From assembly GCF_013304385.1 (NCBI RefSeq), contig NZ_JAAITU010000035.1, forward strand, positions 1 through 48,407: 48,407 bases of DNA. The letters are read 5' to 3'. Positions 29,903-37,808 of the stretch are shown piece by piece; positions within the stretch are counted from its first letter, which is position 1; every line of letters starts with the position of its first letter. Position numbers and translations under genes: made by a program. The notes beneath the pieces were generated by a model, which was not told the DNA's origin, did no database searches, and saw only the letters and a list, made by a program, of their open reading frames with translations. Source of the stretch: Blautia glucerasea (GTDB lineage Bacteria > Bacillota > Clostridia > Lachnospirales > Lachnospiraceae).

Positions 29903-32900
29903 TTAGTGTTTCTTTTTTCTCATAAATGCAAGGGCTCCTGTACCAGTCGCACCAATGCCGAGAAGCATAAACCACAGCCACAGATTGGTGTTATCCCCAG
30001 TCTTTGGTGAATCACTGACAGGTTTTCCACCTTCCGGTGTCTTTTCTGCCGGTTTTTCCTCATCCACCATGGTTACATGCTGTACTACACTGGTATCCTT
30101 TACTTCGAATTCCACATCTTTTGCAACCAGATAGCCATCCGGTGCTGTTTCTTCACGGAGAGTGTATTTTCCGATCGGAAGCATTTCGATGTAATGTGCT
30201 TTCTCTGTACTGGTCCAGCTTTCCACAACTTTTCCATCCTGATCAAGGATTGTGAGTTTCGCTCCCGGAAGTTCTTTTCCGGCGATATCCTGTTTGGAGA
30301 TTTTCACCTTCGTTACATCATCCTTCATCTCAACTTTCTGCACATCGGCAGTATCTTTGATCGTGAACTTCACGCTTTCAGCTGTCACGTAACCATCAGC
30401 AGGTTTTGTTTCAACCAGTGTGTATTCTTTTCCGACAGTCAGCTCACGGATCACATGTGCTTCTTTACCGGAAGTCCATTCATCCACGATATTTCCATCA
30501 GCATCTACCACTTTCAGCTTACATCCTGGAAGTTCTTTTCCGGTTGTCAGACTGGATTTGGTAAATTCTACAATGGTTGGCTGATTCTCAAAGGTAAAAT
30601 CATAGGTTACAGTCGGCTGATCCTCACCTGCATACTCAAACGTAAATTCTTTTCCTTCATCGTTGGTTACGAATCCGTCTGGTGCATAGAGCTCTTTTAC
30701 ATAGTAAGTTGCTCCTATTGGAAGATCTGCAACAAATGTGATCTTTCCTTCTTCATCCGTAGATTTCAGTTCAATGATCTCATCGGCTTCAATCAGGACT
30801 TTACCTGTTGTCTCAGACTTAATGTCTTCCTTGGCAAATAATCCAAAGATAGTGCCTTCCAGTGTACGGTCAGAATCTTTTTCTTTCTTAAGTACACTGA
30901 CTTCTACTCTCTGACGGTTGTTCTGCCAGTCTTTGTCATAGACTACAACCGGTGTATTCTGATCCACGTAAGTCAGATCTACATGACGGATCTCACCGTC
31001 CAGCACATGACCGTAAGCAGTTCCTGTTTCCTTCACGTAGTATTTCCCAAGTGGAAGATTTTCCAGTTTTGCAATACCGGTTTCATCTGTCTTGATCGTT
31101 GCAATCAGTTCATCCTTTTTATAGTAATCGTCACTGACGCCATCGGCAGCCTTAATGTCTTCCTCAGCATAGACTTCAAACGTAACATCTGTCAGCTTTC
31201 CGGTTACATAGTTGAAAATGTGTTCCACCACACCTTTGACCTTATCGGCCAGTGTAACAGAATCCAGGAATTCTCCTTTTTTGTTGATGATCAGTTCACC
31301 AACCGGTACCTCGTCCTTCATTTCCATTTTCTGAACCTCTCCGGTATCTTTGACTGTGAATGTCACATCATTGGCTACCAGATAACCATGCGGTGCAAAC
31401 TCTTCATGTAGGGTATAAGTCTCACCCACTTTCAGATATTTGATCACATGCGGTGCATCTTTGGAAGATGTCCAGCTATCTACTACATTTCCATCTTTAT
31501 CCGTTACTTTCAGATAAGCTCCATCCAGTTCTACACCGGTTGTTGCATCTGATTTTGTGATCTCAACAGTTGTCGGCTGGTTCTTCTTTACGGATTTTAA
31601 TGTTACTGTCTGTACATCCTGCCCCTGATAAGAAGCATCAAATCTCAGTACTTCATCTGAAGATACGAATCCATCTGGTGCTTTCAGTTCTTTTACATAA
31701 TAGCTTCCAAGTGGAAGATCCAGTGTACATGCTGCCTGACCTTTTTCATCAGAAGTCATTTCCTGTAAAAGAGTATCTGCTTTGACGATCACTTTTCCAT
31801 CTTTCGTCTGAATGTCTTTTGCATTGTAAATACCGAATACTGCTCCGGCTACTGTATTACCTGTCTCAGCATCCTGTTTTTCGACCGTAATCGACACTTT
31901 CTGTCGTTCATCTGTGACAGAGATTTCTTTCTCGATCACTGCGGTATCCTGATCCGCATAAGTAAATTCGACATTTTCCGGCACAGTATTTAACACATAA
32001 GTGTCCGGTGCATTCTTCTCTTTGACATAGTATCTGCCAAGTGGAAGATTCTTTACAGTTGCATAACCATCTGCATCCGTTGTAACGGTTGCTACCAGTG
32101 CATCCTTTGCAAAATACAAAGTTCTCTGTCCATCTGCATCTACCTGATGATCGGCAGTATAAATATCCTCTGCCGCATAGACTTCAAATTCTGCACCTGC
32201 AAGGCCAGTCATTTCATACTGGAAATCCTTCTCAAATCCTTTTAACACTTCACCCTGTTTATAGATCTTTAACTGACCTTTGACCGGGGCGTTGGTATAA
32301 TCCACATCAATGACTGCATCTCCTGTGACAGGATCGGTCAGATAAGCAGTATCTGTATCAACAGCGACTGTCACATAGTTTTTGGATATTGTGTACCCAT
32401 CGGGTGCCGTCACTTCCTCAATCCGGTAGTTGCCAGGTTTCAGATTTCTCGGCAGTACCAGGTATCCTTCCTCATTTGTGAAATAAGATTTGTGTACCGT
32501 TGGCTTCGGATAGGATGTTGTCTGTTCCACATATTTCTGGTTATCCAGGTCATATACCTTGAACTCAGTATTTGCCAGGAGTACAGATTTCTGTGTTTCT
32601 GCATCCTTTTTGATGATCTTTAATTTTGCTTTGAATTCTTTATCCAGAAGCACTCGCCATGTCTGCGGTGTATCCGGATAATTCTCTGTGATCTTCACTA
32701 CAAAATCATCGACCGGTGCATAGTTGTGTTTGCTTGTGGTCTCTCTTACCACATAAGTTCCATATGGAAGCGGAATCGATCTTGCATATCCTTTTTCATC
32801 GGTAAACATTTCTGTCTGGCCATCTGCAGTCAGTACAACTGGTCTGGCTGAATCAAAATCATAACTTCCATCTGCTTTTACTTTCAGATCTCTGACAAGC

Positions 32901-35164
32901 CATGCCGAAAAACCAACTCCCTGCAGAAGGTCTGCATCGGTCTTCCCGTTGTTTGCTGCCTTGATGATCTGAAATGGCTGTTTGATGACAGTTTCTTTAC
33001 ATACAGAAGTTCTTTCTACTGTCGGAACAGTAGCACCTTCGTAAGTACAGTCCACATCATGTTCTGTCGGATCCAGTACGTATCCCACCGGAGCACTAAG
33101 CTCTTTCAGATAATACTTTCCAAGATAGAGATCCGATACAGAAGCTTCGCCATTTTTATCCGTTGTCAGGGATGTGATCAGGCTGTCTTTCTTATGGATC
33201 GTTCCGGTTCTTCCATCCGGATGAACAATGTCTTCCCTTGCATAAAGGCCATATACTGCACCTTCCAGCGTTGCATCCCCCTGTGCTGCATTTCCTGTCT
33301 CAGCATCCTGTTTTGCAATGTTGATCTTTGCATTTACACGTTTGTCTGTTACATTTTTAGTCGTTGTCTTTCCGATAGCAAGAGTCACATTATAAGACTT
33401 TGTATCAATCTGATATCCTGTTGGAACAGAGATTTCTTTCAGATAAACAACTTCCTGTGTCTTTTCCATTGTGAGCTGTGAAGCACCATTCTGATCTGTT
33501 GCAGGCATCTCTGCAATCAGCTTTGTACATGCAGCATCGGAATAGATCCCGTACACTGCACCAGCCAGTGCATTGCCTGTATCCTGGTCTTTCTTTACAA
33601 TGGATACCTTACATTCTTTTGTCCAGGTTACTTTAAAATCCACATATTTCTCATTTCCGACACCTTCACCGAAAACAAGAGCCAGATCCTGTGTTCCGGA
33701 TCCTGTTACAATCTTGTAAGCAGAGTATTCTTTATCAATGCTTCCCTTCATCTGAGAAGAAAATGTAGCACTGACGCTCTCTGCCTGATCAAGTGGTGCT
33801 GTCAGATAAAACTGTGTACCTCCACTGATTTCTACACTTGCTCCTGCAGCACTTGTTTTACCGGTTGACACATTTACAAGCTTTACACCACTTGGCAACT
33901 TAAATGTAATCGTCTGCAGTTTATCTGCTTTGAATGTGATCACACTTGTTCGCTGGCTGTTTCCTTCCACATAAGCCTTTACATTAGATTCGGAAAAGCT
34001 CATATCTACAGACGGAATGTCCGGCATATTTACACAATAGTTATAAAGTTCCATTGCCAGGTTCTTTCCTGTCGCATTGGTTCCGGATGCCCAGTCACTG
34101 GAACCATTTGCATAAGCCGCTGCAAGATGCGTAATGATGAATCTCTTTCCTGCCGGAAAATCCGGATGTTTCTCATCGAAAAAACCATTCTCATCACTTG
34201 CTTTTGTTCCGTAATAGCAGACCTTTGCAAGTGTCTTTCCATCGGCAAGTTTCTGGATCGTATAAGTTCCATTTCCCGGTCCTTTTTTCGATGGTTCAAC
34301 ACAGTATGCTGTCGCATTGATACTTCCCCATTTCACATAATATGGACAAGTCAGATAAGAACCTAATCCATAGTCTGCGTAATAGTACCAGGAGCCGGCT
34401 GTAACTGTGACTGATTTTGTTCCTGTTTCACCGGAAGCAAGCATCATTGGCATATCAAAAGTAATACTTTCGCCTGCTTCAAGATCTGCAAGAGCAACTT
34501 CCTGGTCAACAGCTTCCTGCATAACCTCTGAGAGTGTGATCCCTGTTTCCGGATCAACGGTCTCCTGATCCTCCGTTGCTTCGATTTCTGCATCAAATTC
34601 TTTTTCTGTCAGTTCTGTTTTGCTCTCCGTTTCAGCAGCACCAGTTTCCTCTGTAGACGAGTCAGCCTCAGAATCCTCTGTTTCTGTCTTATCGGAAGAA
34701 CCAGCATCCTGATCAGAAGAACTTTCTGACTGCGAATCTTTCTGCTGATCCGCTTCTTTTACCACGATCTTTCGATTGATCTGGTAGGTTGGGTGATCCG
34801 TTGTCTGTGGTTCTACATAATAGACTGCCTTATAGGAATTGGCATAATCGGTAGAAAAATCATTCCCGTCCGTATCTTTTGCTTCCTGAAATGTAACTTT
34901 TACTTTGCTGTCATCCTGGATCGTAAGACCGGTATAATCACTCTTTACATCGAAATTGTCTCCAACCTTGATCTCATAATCCTTTGCAGTTACCACTTCA
35001 TCTTCATCCAACTGATCCTTGATCTCCTCATAATACGGAATCTTTTTTACAGATCCGGCATCATCAGAAGCATAGGCAACAGCGGGAGAGAGTACCGTCG
35101 ATAGAACCGTTACTGCTGTCAGTAAACCGGACATCACCCTGCGTGCGTTCTTTTTCACGTTCAT
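29903..35164 (-). CDS. Giant SpaA/Cna-B surface adhesin with thioester-like domain and sorting signal
   Basis: A 1753-residue protein. A signal peptide (residues 1-32, cut near AYA-SDD) is followed by a linker rich in S/E/D/T (about 138-205) and a domain around residues 240-420 with Cys288 in NATAYCVEPSKKG, like thioester adhesin domains. By eye there are then eleven SpaA/Cna-B type repeats from about residue 515 to 1700, with alternating KQDAETGN-like starts and YYVKE-APDG(Y/F) ends. The C-terminal SDSPKTGDN, hydrophobic helix and MRKKKH tail form a sorting signal of variant LPxTG type. It likely adheres to host or recipient cells. AAGGAAGG precedes the ATG. No sortase gene is in the window. 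Confidence 0.85.
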   Translation of the reverse strand: MNVKKNARRVMSGLLTAVTVLSTVLSPAVAYASDDAGSVKKIPYYEEIKDQLDEDEVVTAKDYEIKVGDNFDVKSDYTGLTIQDDSKVKVTFQEAKDTDGNDFSTDYANSYKAVYYVEPQTTDHPTYQINRKIVVKEADQQKDSQSESSSDQDAGSSDKTETEDSEADSSTEETGAAETESKTELTEKEFDAEIEATEDQETVDPETGITLSEVMQEAVDQEVALADLEAGESITFDMPMMLASGETGTKSVTVTAGSWYYYADYGLGSYLTCPYYVKWGSINATAYCVEPSKKGPGNGTYTIQKLADGKTLAKVCYYGTKASDENGFFDEKHPDFPAGKRFIITHLAAAYANGSSDWASGTNATGKNLAMELYNYCVNMPDIPSVDMSFSESNVKAYVEGNSQRTSVITFKADKLQTITFKLPSGVKLVNVSTGKTSAAGASVEISGGTQFYLTAPLDQAESVSATFSSQMKGSIDKEYSAYKIVTGSGTQDLALVFGEGVGNEKYVDFKVTWTKECKVSIVKKDQDTGNALAGAVYGIYSDAACTKLIAEMPATDQNGASQLTMEKTQEVVYLKEISVPTGYQIDTKSYNVTLAIGKTTTKNVTDKRVNAKINIAKQDAETGNAAQGDATLEGAVYGLYAREDIVHPDGRTGTIHKKDSLITSLTTDKNGEASVSDLYLGKYYLKELSAPVGYVLDPTEHDVDCTYEGATVPTVERTSVCKETVIKQPFQIIKAANNGKTDADLLQGVGFSAWLVRDLKVKADGSYDFDSARPVVLTADGQTEMFTDEKGYARSIPLPYGTYVVRETTSKHNYAPVDDFVVKITENYPDTPQTWRVLLDKEFKAKLKIIKKDAETQKSVLLANTEFKVYDLDNQKYVEQTTSYPKPTVHKSYFTNEEGYLVLPRNLKPGNYRIEEVTAPDGYTISKNYVTVAVDTDTAYLTDPVTGDAVIDVDYTNAPVKGQLKIYKQGEVLKGFEKDFQYEMTGLAGAEFEVYAAEDIYTADHQVDADGQRTLYFAKDALVATVTTDADGYATVKNLPLGRYYVKEKNAPDTYVLNTVPENVEFTYADQDTAVIEKEISVTDERQKVSITVEKQDAETGNTVAGAVFGIYNAKDIQTKDGKVIVKADTLLQEMTSDEKGQAACTLDLPLGSYYVKELKAPDGFVSSDEVLRFDASYQGQDVQTVTLKSVKKNQPTTVEITKSDATTGVELDGAYLKVTDKDGNVVDSWTSSKDAPHVIKYLKVGETYTLHEEFAPHGYLVANDVTFTVKDTGEVQKMEMKDEVPVGELIINKKGEFLDSVTLADKVKGVVEHIFNYVTGKLTDVTFEVYAEEDIKAADGVSDDYYKKDELIATIKTDETGIAKLENLPLGKYYVKETGTAYGHVLDGEIRHVDLTYVDQNTPVVVYDKDWQNNRQRVEVSVLKKEKDSDRTLEGTIFGLFAKEDIKSETTGKVLIEADEIIELKSTDEEGKITFVADLPIGATYYVKELYAPDGFVTNDEGKEFTFEYAGEDQPTVTYDFTFENQPTIVEFTKSSLTTGKELPGCKLKVVDADGNIVDEWTSGKEAHVIRELTVGKEYTLVETKPADGYVTAESVKFTIKDTADVQKVEMKDDVTKVKISKQDIAGKELPGAKLTILDQDGKVVESWTSTEKAHYIEMLPIGKYTLREETAPDGYLVAKDVEFEVKDTSVVQHVTMVDEEKPAEKTPEGGKPVSDSPKTGDNTNLWLWFMLLGIGATGTGALAFMRKKKH

Positions 35165-35560
35165 TCTCTTAAAGCCTTCCTTTCTGATTCTTTTGTGTAT
35201 GGTTATCTGTTAGTTTCTGCATATTATCTTTTATACGAAGATGATCGCCTCCTTTCCTGAAATTTGCGCTATTTGGGACAGTCAGCACAAGCTGAGATAA
35301 CAGCACAAATATATGGCGGTACCTGTTTGTCACAAATACCGCCACATGATTTCTACTGTCATCCTCTTTTTAGATTCAGACATTTTATTTTGATTTAAGA
35401 TTTAAGCGTTTTCCTGTTTTCTTTCCCGGATCCGTTCCTATATCAGTTTCCATCTCTGATACGTTTTCTTCTGGCAGACACGCAGCTTTTCGCTCTATGC
35501 ATGTTCAAACCAAATATCACTCCGGGCAGGCTATTCATTTTTCAAGGTACATGAAGGTGT
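35165..35560 (-). promoter_or_regulatory. Long leader of the adhesin gene with hairpins and a possible leader peptide
   Basis: About 400 bases without a conventional gene. On the minus strand there is a hairpin TGGCGGTA/TACCGCCA (35344-35337 with 35321-35314). Next come AAAGGAGG, a small ATCTT/AAGAT hairpin, and an ATG opening a 17-codon frame (MQKLTDNHTQKNQKGRL) that stops inside the adhesin ribosome binding region. The hairpin lies between the Shine-Dalgarno and the ATG, as at maff2. A 31-codon frame also lies near 35450-35545, without a convincing ribosome site. Regulation of the adhesin by this leader is inferred. Confidence 0.4.
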
Positions 35561-35571
35561 TCTATGCAAAC

Positions 35572-35613
35572 CCTTCATATAACGAAACGCTCAGAGCCTG
35601 TTTTACAGTGGTC
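35572..35613 (-). promoter_or_regulatory. 42-bp box, copy 3, upstream of the adhesin
   Basis: On the minus strand it reads ACTGTAAAACAGGCTCT, one differing base, then AGCGTTTCGTTATAT. It differs from copies 1 and 2 at only a few edge bases. It is located between the sigma-like gene and the adhesin, 408 bases before the adhesin ATG. It has the same TGTAAA-N17-CGTTAT arrangement. Confidence 0.6.
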
Positions 35614-35636
35614 TAATTCAATTTTTTTAAAATTTT

Positions 35637-36257
35637 TTAAAATTCTTCGTTTTCCGCCTTTTTTTTCATCGTTTTTAATGCCCTGTTCAGGAGGTCATTT
35701 ACACTCTGCTGTTTGATTCCCAGATAATCTGCAACATCCTGCTGACGCATTTCCTCAAAATAAACCAGATTGAGTACCGTCTTTTGTCTCTCTGTTAACT
35801 CTTTGATCAAAGCGTTCAGAATTTCTCTGTCGATAACATCGTCAACAAAATCTTTTGAAGATCCTCTCATAATCTCCGCATCATCTGTAACATCGCTGTT
35901 AGAAAACACACCATGATTGGTGCTGATTTTGCTCTGGCTGTATGCCATACGGTCTTCAGCCTCCATCAGCAGACGGATATACCAGTTTTCATTATCAAAG
36001 AACTCTTTATTGAATTCCTTGTTATCGCCAGTTACACTCACATATTCATAGTCATCACAACTATGAAGTGGAAATACGGTTGATTGATTTCCTGCTGTAT
36101 AAAGTACATATCCGTGATCATAAACAGAGATTGTTGTATCTGCATTGATCATTTCCTTTACTACAACTTTGTGTTCCTTCAAGGATTTCACGCTTGGGAT
36201 TCTCTTCTCCACATCAGCAACTTTCACGATTTTTTTCAGTTCTTTTAATGTCAACAT
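35637..36257 (-). CDS. Sigma-70 region 4-like transcription factor of the element
   Basis: A 206-residue protein from the ATG at 36257 (AAAGGTGG upstream); longer frames lack a site. The C-terminal 55 residues form a clear sigma region 4 (LTERQKTVLNLVYFEEMRQQ, then DVADYLGIKQQSVNDLLNRA). The N-terminal 130 residues do not show a plain region 2; WYIRLLMEAEDRMAYSQ might be a remnant, and the first 80 residues look like a separate alpha-beta domain. Such proteins are found at the head of conjugation modules of Tn916/Tn1549-like elements. Copies of the 42-bp box precede and follow it. A role as element-specific sigma or sigma-like activator is inferred. Confidence 0.72.
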   Translation of the reverse strand: MLTLKELKKIVKVADVEKRIPSVKSLKEHKVVVKEMINADTTISVYDHGYVLYTAGNQSTVFPLHSCDDYEYVSVTGDNKEFNKEFFDNENWYIRLLMEAEDRMAYSQSKISTNHGVFSNSDVTDDAEIMRGSSKDFVDDVIDREILNALIKELTERQKTVLNLVYFEEMRQQDVADYLGIKQQSVNDLLNRALKTMKKKAENEEF

Positions 36258-36354
36258 AAAGACCACCTTTCTGCCTTTCGGCTCCGGGTGGTCCATTCCA
36301 TCTTTTATAAAATTCCTGCACAGACATAAAGAACTGCAGCACAAGAGGTCACGA

Positions 36355-36381
36355 ACTCACCCGTTTTTTTTGAACGGGAGT
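36355..36381 (-). promoter_or_regulatory. Hairpin in the leader of the sigma-like gene
   Basis: ACTCACCCGTT pairs with AACGGGAGT around a T-rich loop, about 100 bases before the sigma-like start codon. The A-rich loop on the minus strand and the lack of a following T-run argue against a plain terminator. It may control passage from the 39-residue gene into the sigma-like gene. Confidence 0.4.
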
Positions 36382-36445
36382 CCGCGACTCCTTTGTAACA
36401 CATGTATCTGCGTTTAGATTAAGTTTGCCAGATTGACTGGCTTAT

Positions 36446-36565
36446 TCAGTTGCTATGTGCATCTTCTGATTCATTCTCTGTTTGCTCTTTGCGAAACATG
36501 GAATAATCGCCCATAGCATCGTAAGGACAATGCCTTACAAATTCCTGGTATTCGATTTCAGTCAT
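36446..36565 (-). CDS. Very small acidic protein (39 residues) before the sigma-like gene
   Basis: A 40-codon frame from the ATG at 36565, preceded by a strong AAAGGAGG with 8-base spacing. It reads MTEIEYQEFVRHCPYDAMGD, then YSMFRKEQTENESEDAHSN and TGA. The composition is protein-like and the ribosome site is one of the best in the window, so I believe it is translated. It lies between the 42-bp box copy 2 and the sigma-like gene on the same strand, which suggests it is first in the sigma transcript. It could be a regulator of the sigma-like protein. I know no family. Confidence 0.55.
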   Translation of the reverse strand: MTEIEYQEFVRHCPYDAMGDYSMFRKEQTENESEDAHSN

Positions 36566-36635
36566 CTTTGTTTCCTCCTTTGTGTCATATTATCAAAATC
36601 TCTATTTACAATTATTTTTGCAAAAAAGAATTCAA

Positions 36636-36677
36636 CCTCTATATAACGAAACGCTGAGAGCCTGTTTTACAGTGGGG
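36636..36677 (-). promoter_or_regulatory. 42-bp box, copy 2, upstream of the sigma-like operon
   Basis: This is the exact reverse complement of 6458-6499. It lies 71 bases before the 39-residue gene that heads the sigma-like transcript and reads toward it. If it is a promoter for the sigma-like factor, the factor would control itself. Confidence 0.6.
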
Positions 36678-36713
36678 TACGACAAAAAATTTAAAAATTT
36701 TTCGAAATACGTC

Positions 36714-36804
36714 AAAAAAGCCCGACAAAACAAATACTTCAACAATCTCCAAAACCAGAAAATACTTCTGATCTTGCAGTGTATCCGTAAATGTTTTGCC
36801 GGGC
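36714..36804 (-). terminator. Terminator with a long loop upstream of the sigma-like operon
   Basis: GCCCGaCAAAACA (36720-36732) pairs with TGTTTTGcCGGGC (36792-36804), one mismatch, with a 59-base loop. On the minus strand the stem is followed by TTTTTT. It ends transcripts coming from the zinc-ribbon gene or further upstream. The unusually long loop could hold an alternative fold, that is, an attenuator. Apart from this element and box copy 2, the 36566-36915 gap holds nothing I recognise. Confidence 0.6.
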
Positions 36805-36915
36805 TCTTAGTGATTCCAGTCAGGTTCAGCTCCTTGACAAACTCTTACTGCCTGGTGCGTTCTTGATGGTTCCTGCCAAATCCAACGCTTACTACAGACA
36901 GCTCATTCTATTCTG

Positions 36916-37143
36916 TTATGATCCCTGATTCATCATCTTTCGGGAATACGTCCGCATCCTGGACTTTAATTGTTCATCTCGGATGTGGATCGGACGAACC
37001 GACACCATATCATCCTTTACAAATATCTCCAATGTACTGCGACATTTTTTGCACTCCACTTCTGAATCGCTTTGTGCGCTCTTTTCAATAAATGCTCCAC
37101 ATACAGAGCAGTGTACATGCCATTTAATAGCACCTGATCCCAT
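36916..37143 (-). CDS. Small zinc-ribbon protein
   Basis: A 75-residue protein. Two CxxC pairs (CSVC at about 12-15 and CKKC at about 31-34) form a likely rubredoxin-like zinc ribbon, followed by a beta strand (STLEIFVKDDMVSVRPIHI) and a basic helix. AAAGGAGG lies before the ATG. It lies downstream of a decayed small gene and the YolD/polymerase genes, on the same strand. The function is unknown; nucleic-acid or protein binding is possible. Confidence 0.6.
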   Translation of the reverse strand: MGSGAIKWHVHCSVCGAFIEKSAQSDSEVECKKCRSTLEIFVKDDMVSVRPIHIRDEQLKSRMRTYSRKMMNQGS

Positions 37144-37184
37144 ATAGGCTTCCTCCTTTAAGCAATAAGATATTTCTCCATTTA

Positions 37185-37326
37185 TTACTCAACGGACCAA
37201 AGGGAAATCAAATCCGCCTTATGAGCATCATGCCATCCATTCCGTAAGTGCCAAAGCTACACGAACAGCACGATTTCTATTCTGATCAGATCTGCTTTGT
37301 CGATCTGTGCATCCTTTTTTATCCTT
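37185..37326 (-). pseudogene. Decayed small gene downstream of the YolD gene
   Basis: On the minus strand one frame reads KDKKGCTDRQSRSDQNRNRA, then VRVALALTEW. A second frame continues as GWHDAHKADLISLWSVE and a stop at 37185. Each piece is protein-like and they join near 37240 by a frameshift, so I take this as the remains of a small charged protein. There is no clean start codon; a GTG in the third frame near 37337 may be the old start. The family is unknown. Confidence is low because the pieces are short. Confidence 0.3.
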
Positions 37327-37377
37327 TCACCAGCTACCACTCACTCTTTCCGGTATAAAAAATTCCGCTGTGATTAA

Positions 37378-37794
37378 TTAACATGATATTTCAATAGTTT
37401 CAAATACATCACCAGTCAGATCACAGATGTCCTGGATCTGAATCTCGGTATCATCAATCCGTAAGTGGACTGATGGATCAAAAAATTCTACGGTTCCGGA
37501 TAATGTATGGTACTGGCCAACTGACGGATCCTTCCAGGATTTTTGAAAATAAGTTGCCTGTATCTTCATCCCATATGCCAGGATCCTTAATTTCATATCC
37601 AACTCATTTTTCTTTTCCTCAGATAAATCTCTTTTTGGTTCATAAATGATTTCCTGTTGCCGGATTGTTTCATCCAGTCCACGAAGTGCCGCAAATGGAG
37701 CAAACTGTTTTGCCCTGCGTCCTACATCCATGGGATGTCTCCTGGAAACCGGTCTTGGTAAATATAAATACGGTTGATATGCACTTGCCAGCAC
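37378..37794 (-). CDS. YolD-like protein, partner of the Y-family polymerase
   Basis: A 138-residue protein with a probable GTG start at 37794, 8 bases after GGAGG. The core RRAKQFAPFAALRGLDETIR (about residues 26-45) is the YolD signature, followed by a helix with RDLSEEKKNELDMKL and a beta-rich C-terminal half. YolD-like proteins are usually encoded next to Y-family polymerases and are thought to act with them in SOS-type mutagenesis. The gene begins 14 bases after the polymerase stop, in one operon. Confidence 0.8.
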   Translation of the reverse strand: MLASAYQPYLYLPRPVSRRHPMDVGRRAKQFAPFAALRGLDETIRQQEIIYEPKRDLSEEKKNELDMKLRILAYGMKIQATYFQKSWKDPSVGQYHTLSGTVEFFDPSVHLRIDDTEIQIQDICDLTGDVFETIEISC

Positions 37795-37808
37795 TTTTTG
37801 CACCTCCT

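Noticed and set aside
30077-30841. Plus-strand open frame of 254 codons
   Set aside because: It is antisense to the adhesin repeats, with low-complexity F/I/C-rich composition and no ribosome site.
6458-36677. The identical inverted 42-bp copies as ends of an invertible segment
   Set aside because: Two further diverged copies lie inside, all are placed before gene starts, and no invertase gene is present. A regulatory role is more likely.
36582-36866. Plus-strand open frame of 94 codons
   Set aside because: It covers the 42-bp box and the long-loop terminator and has no ribosome site.
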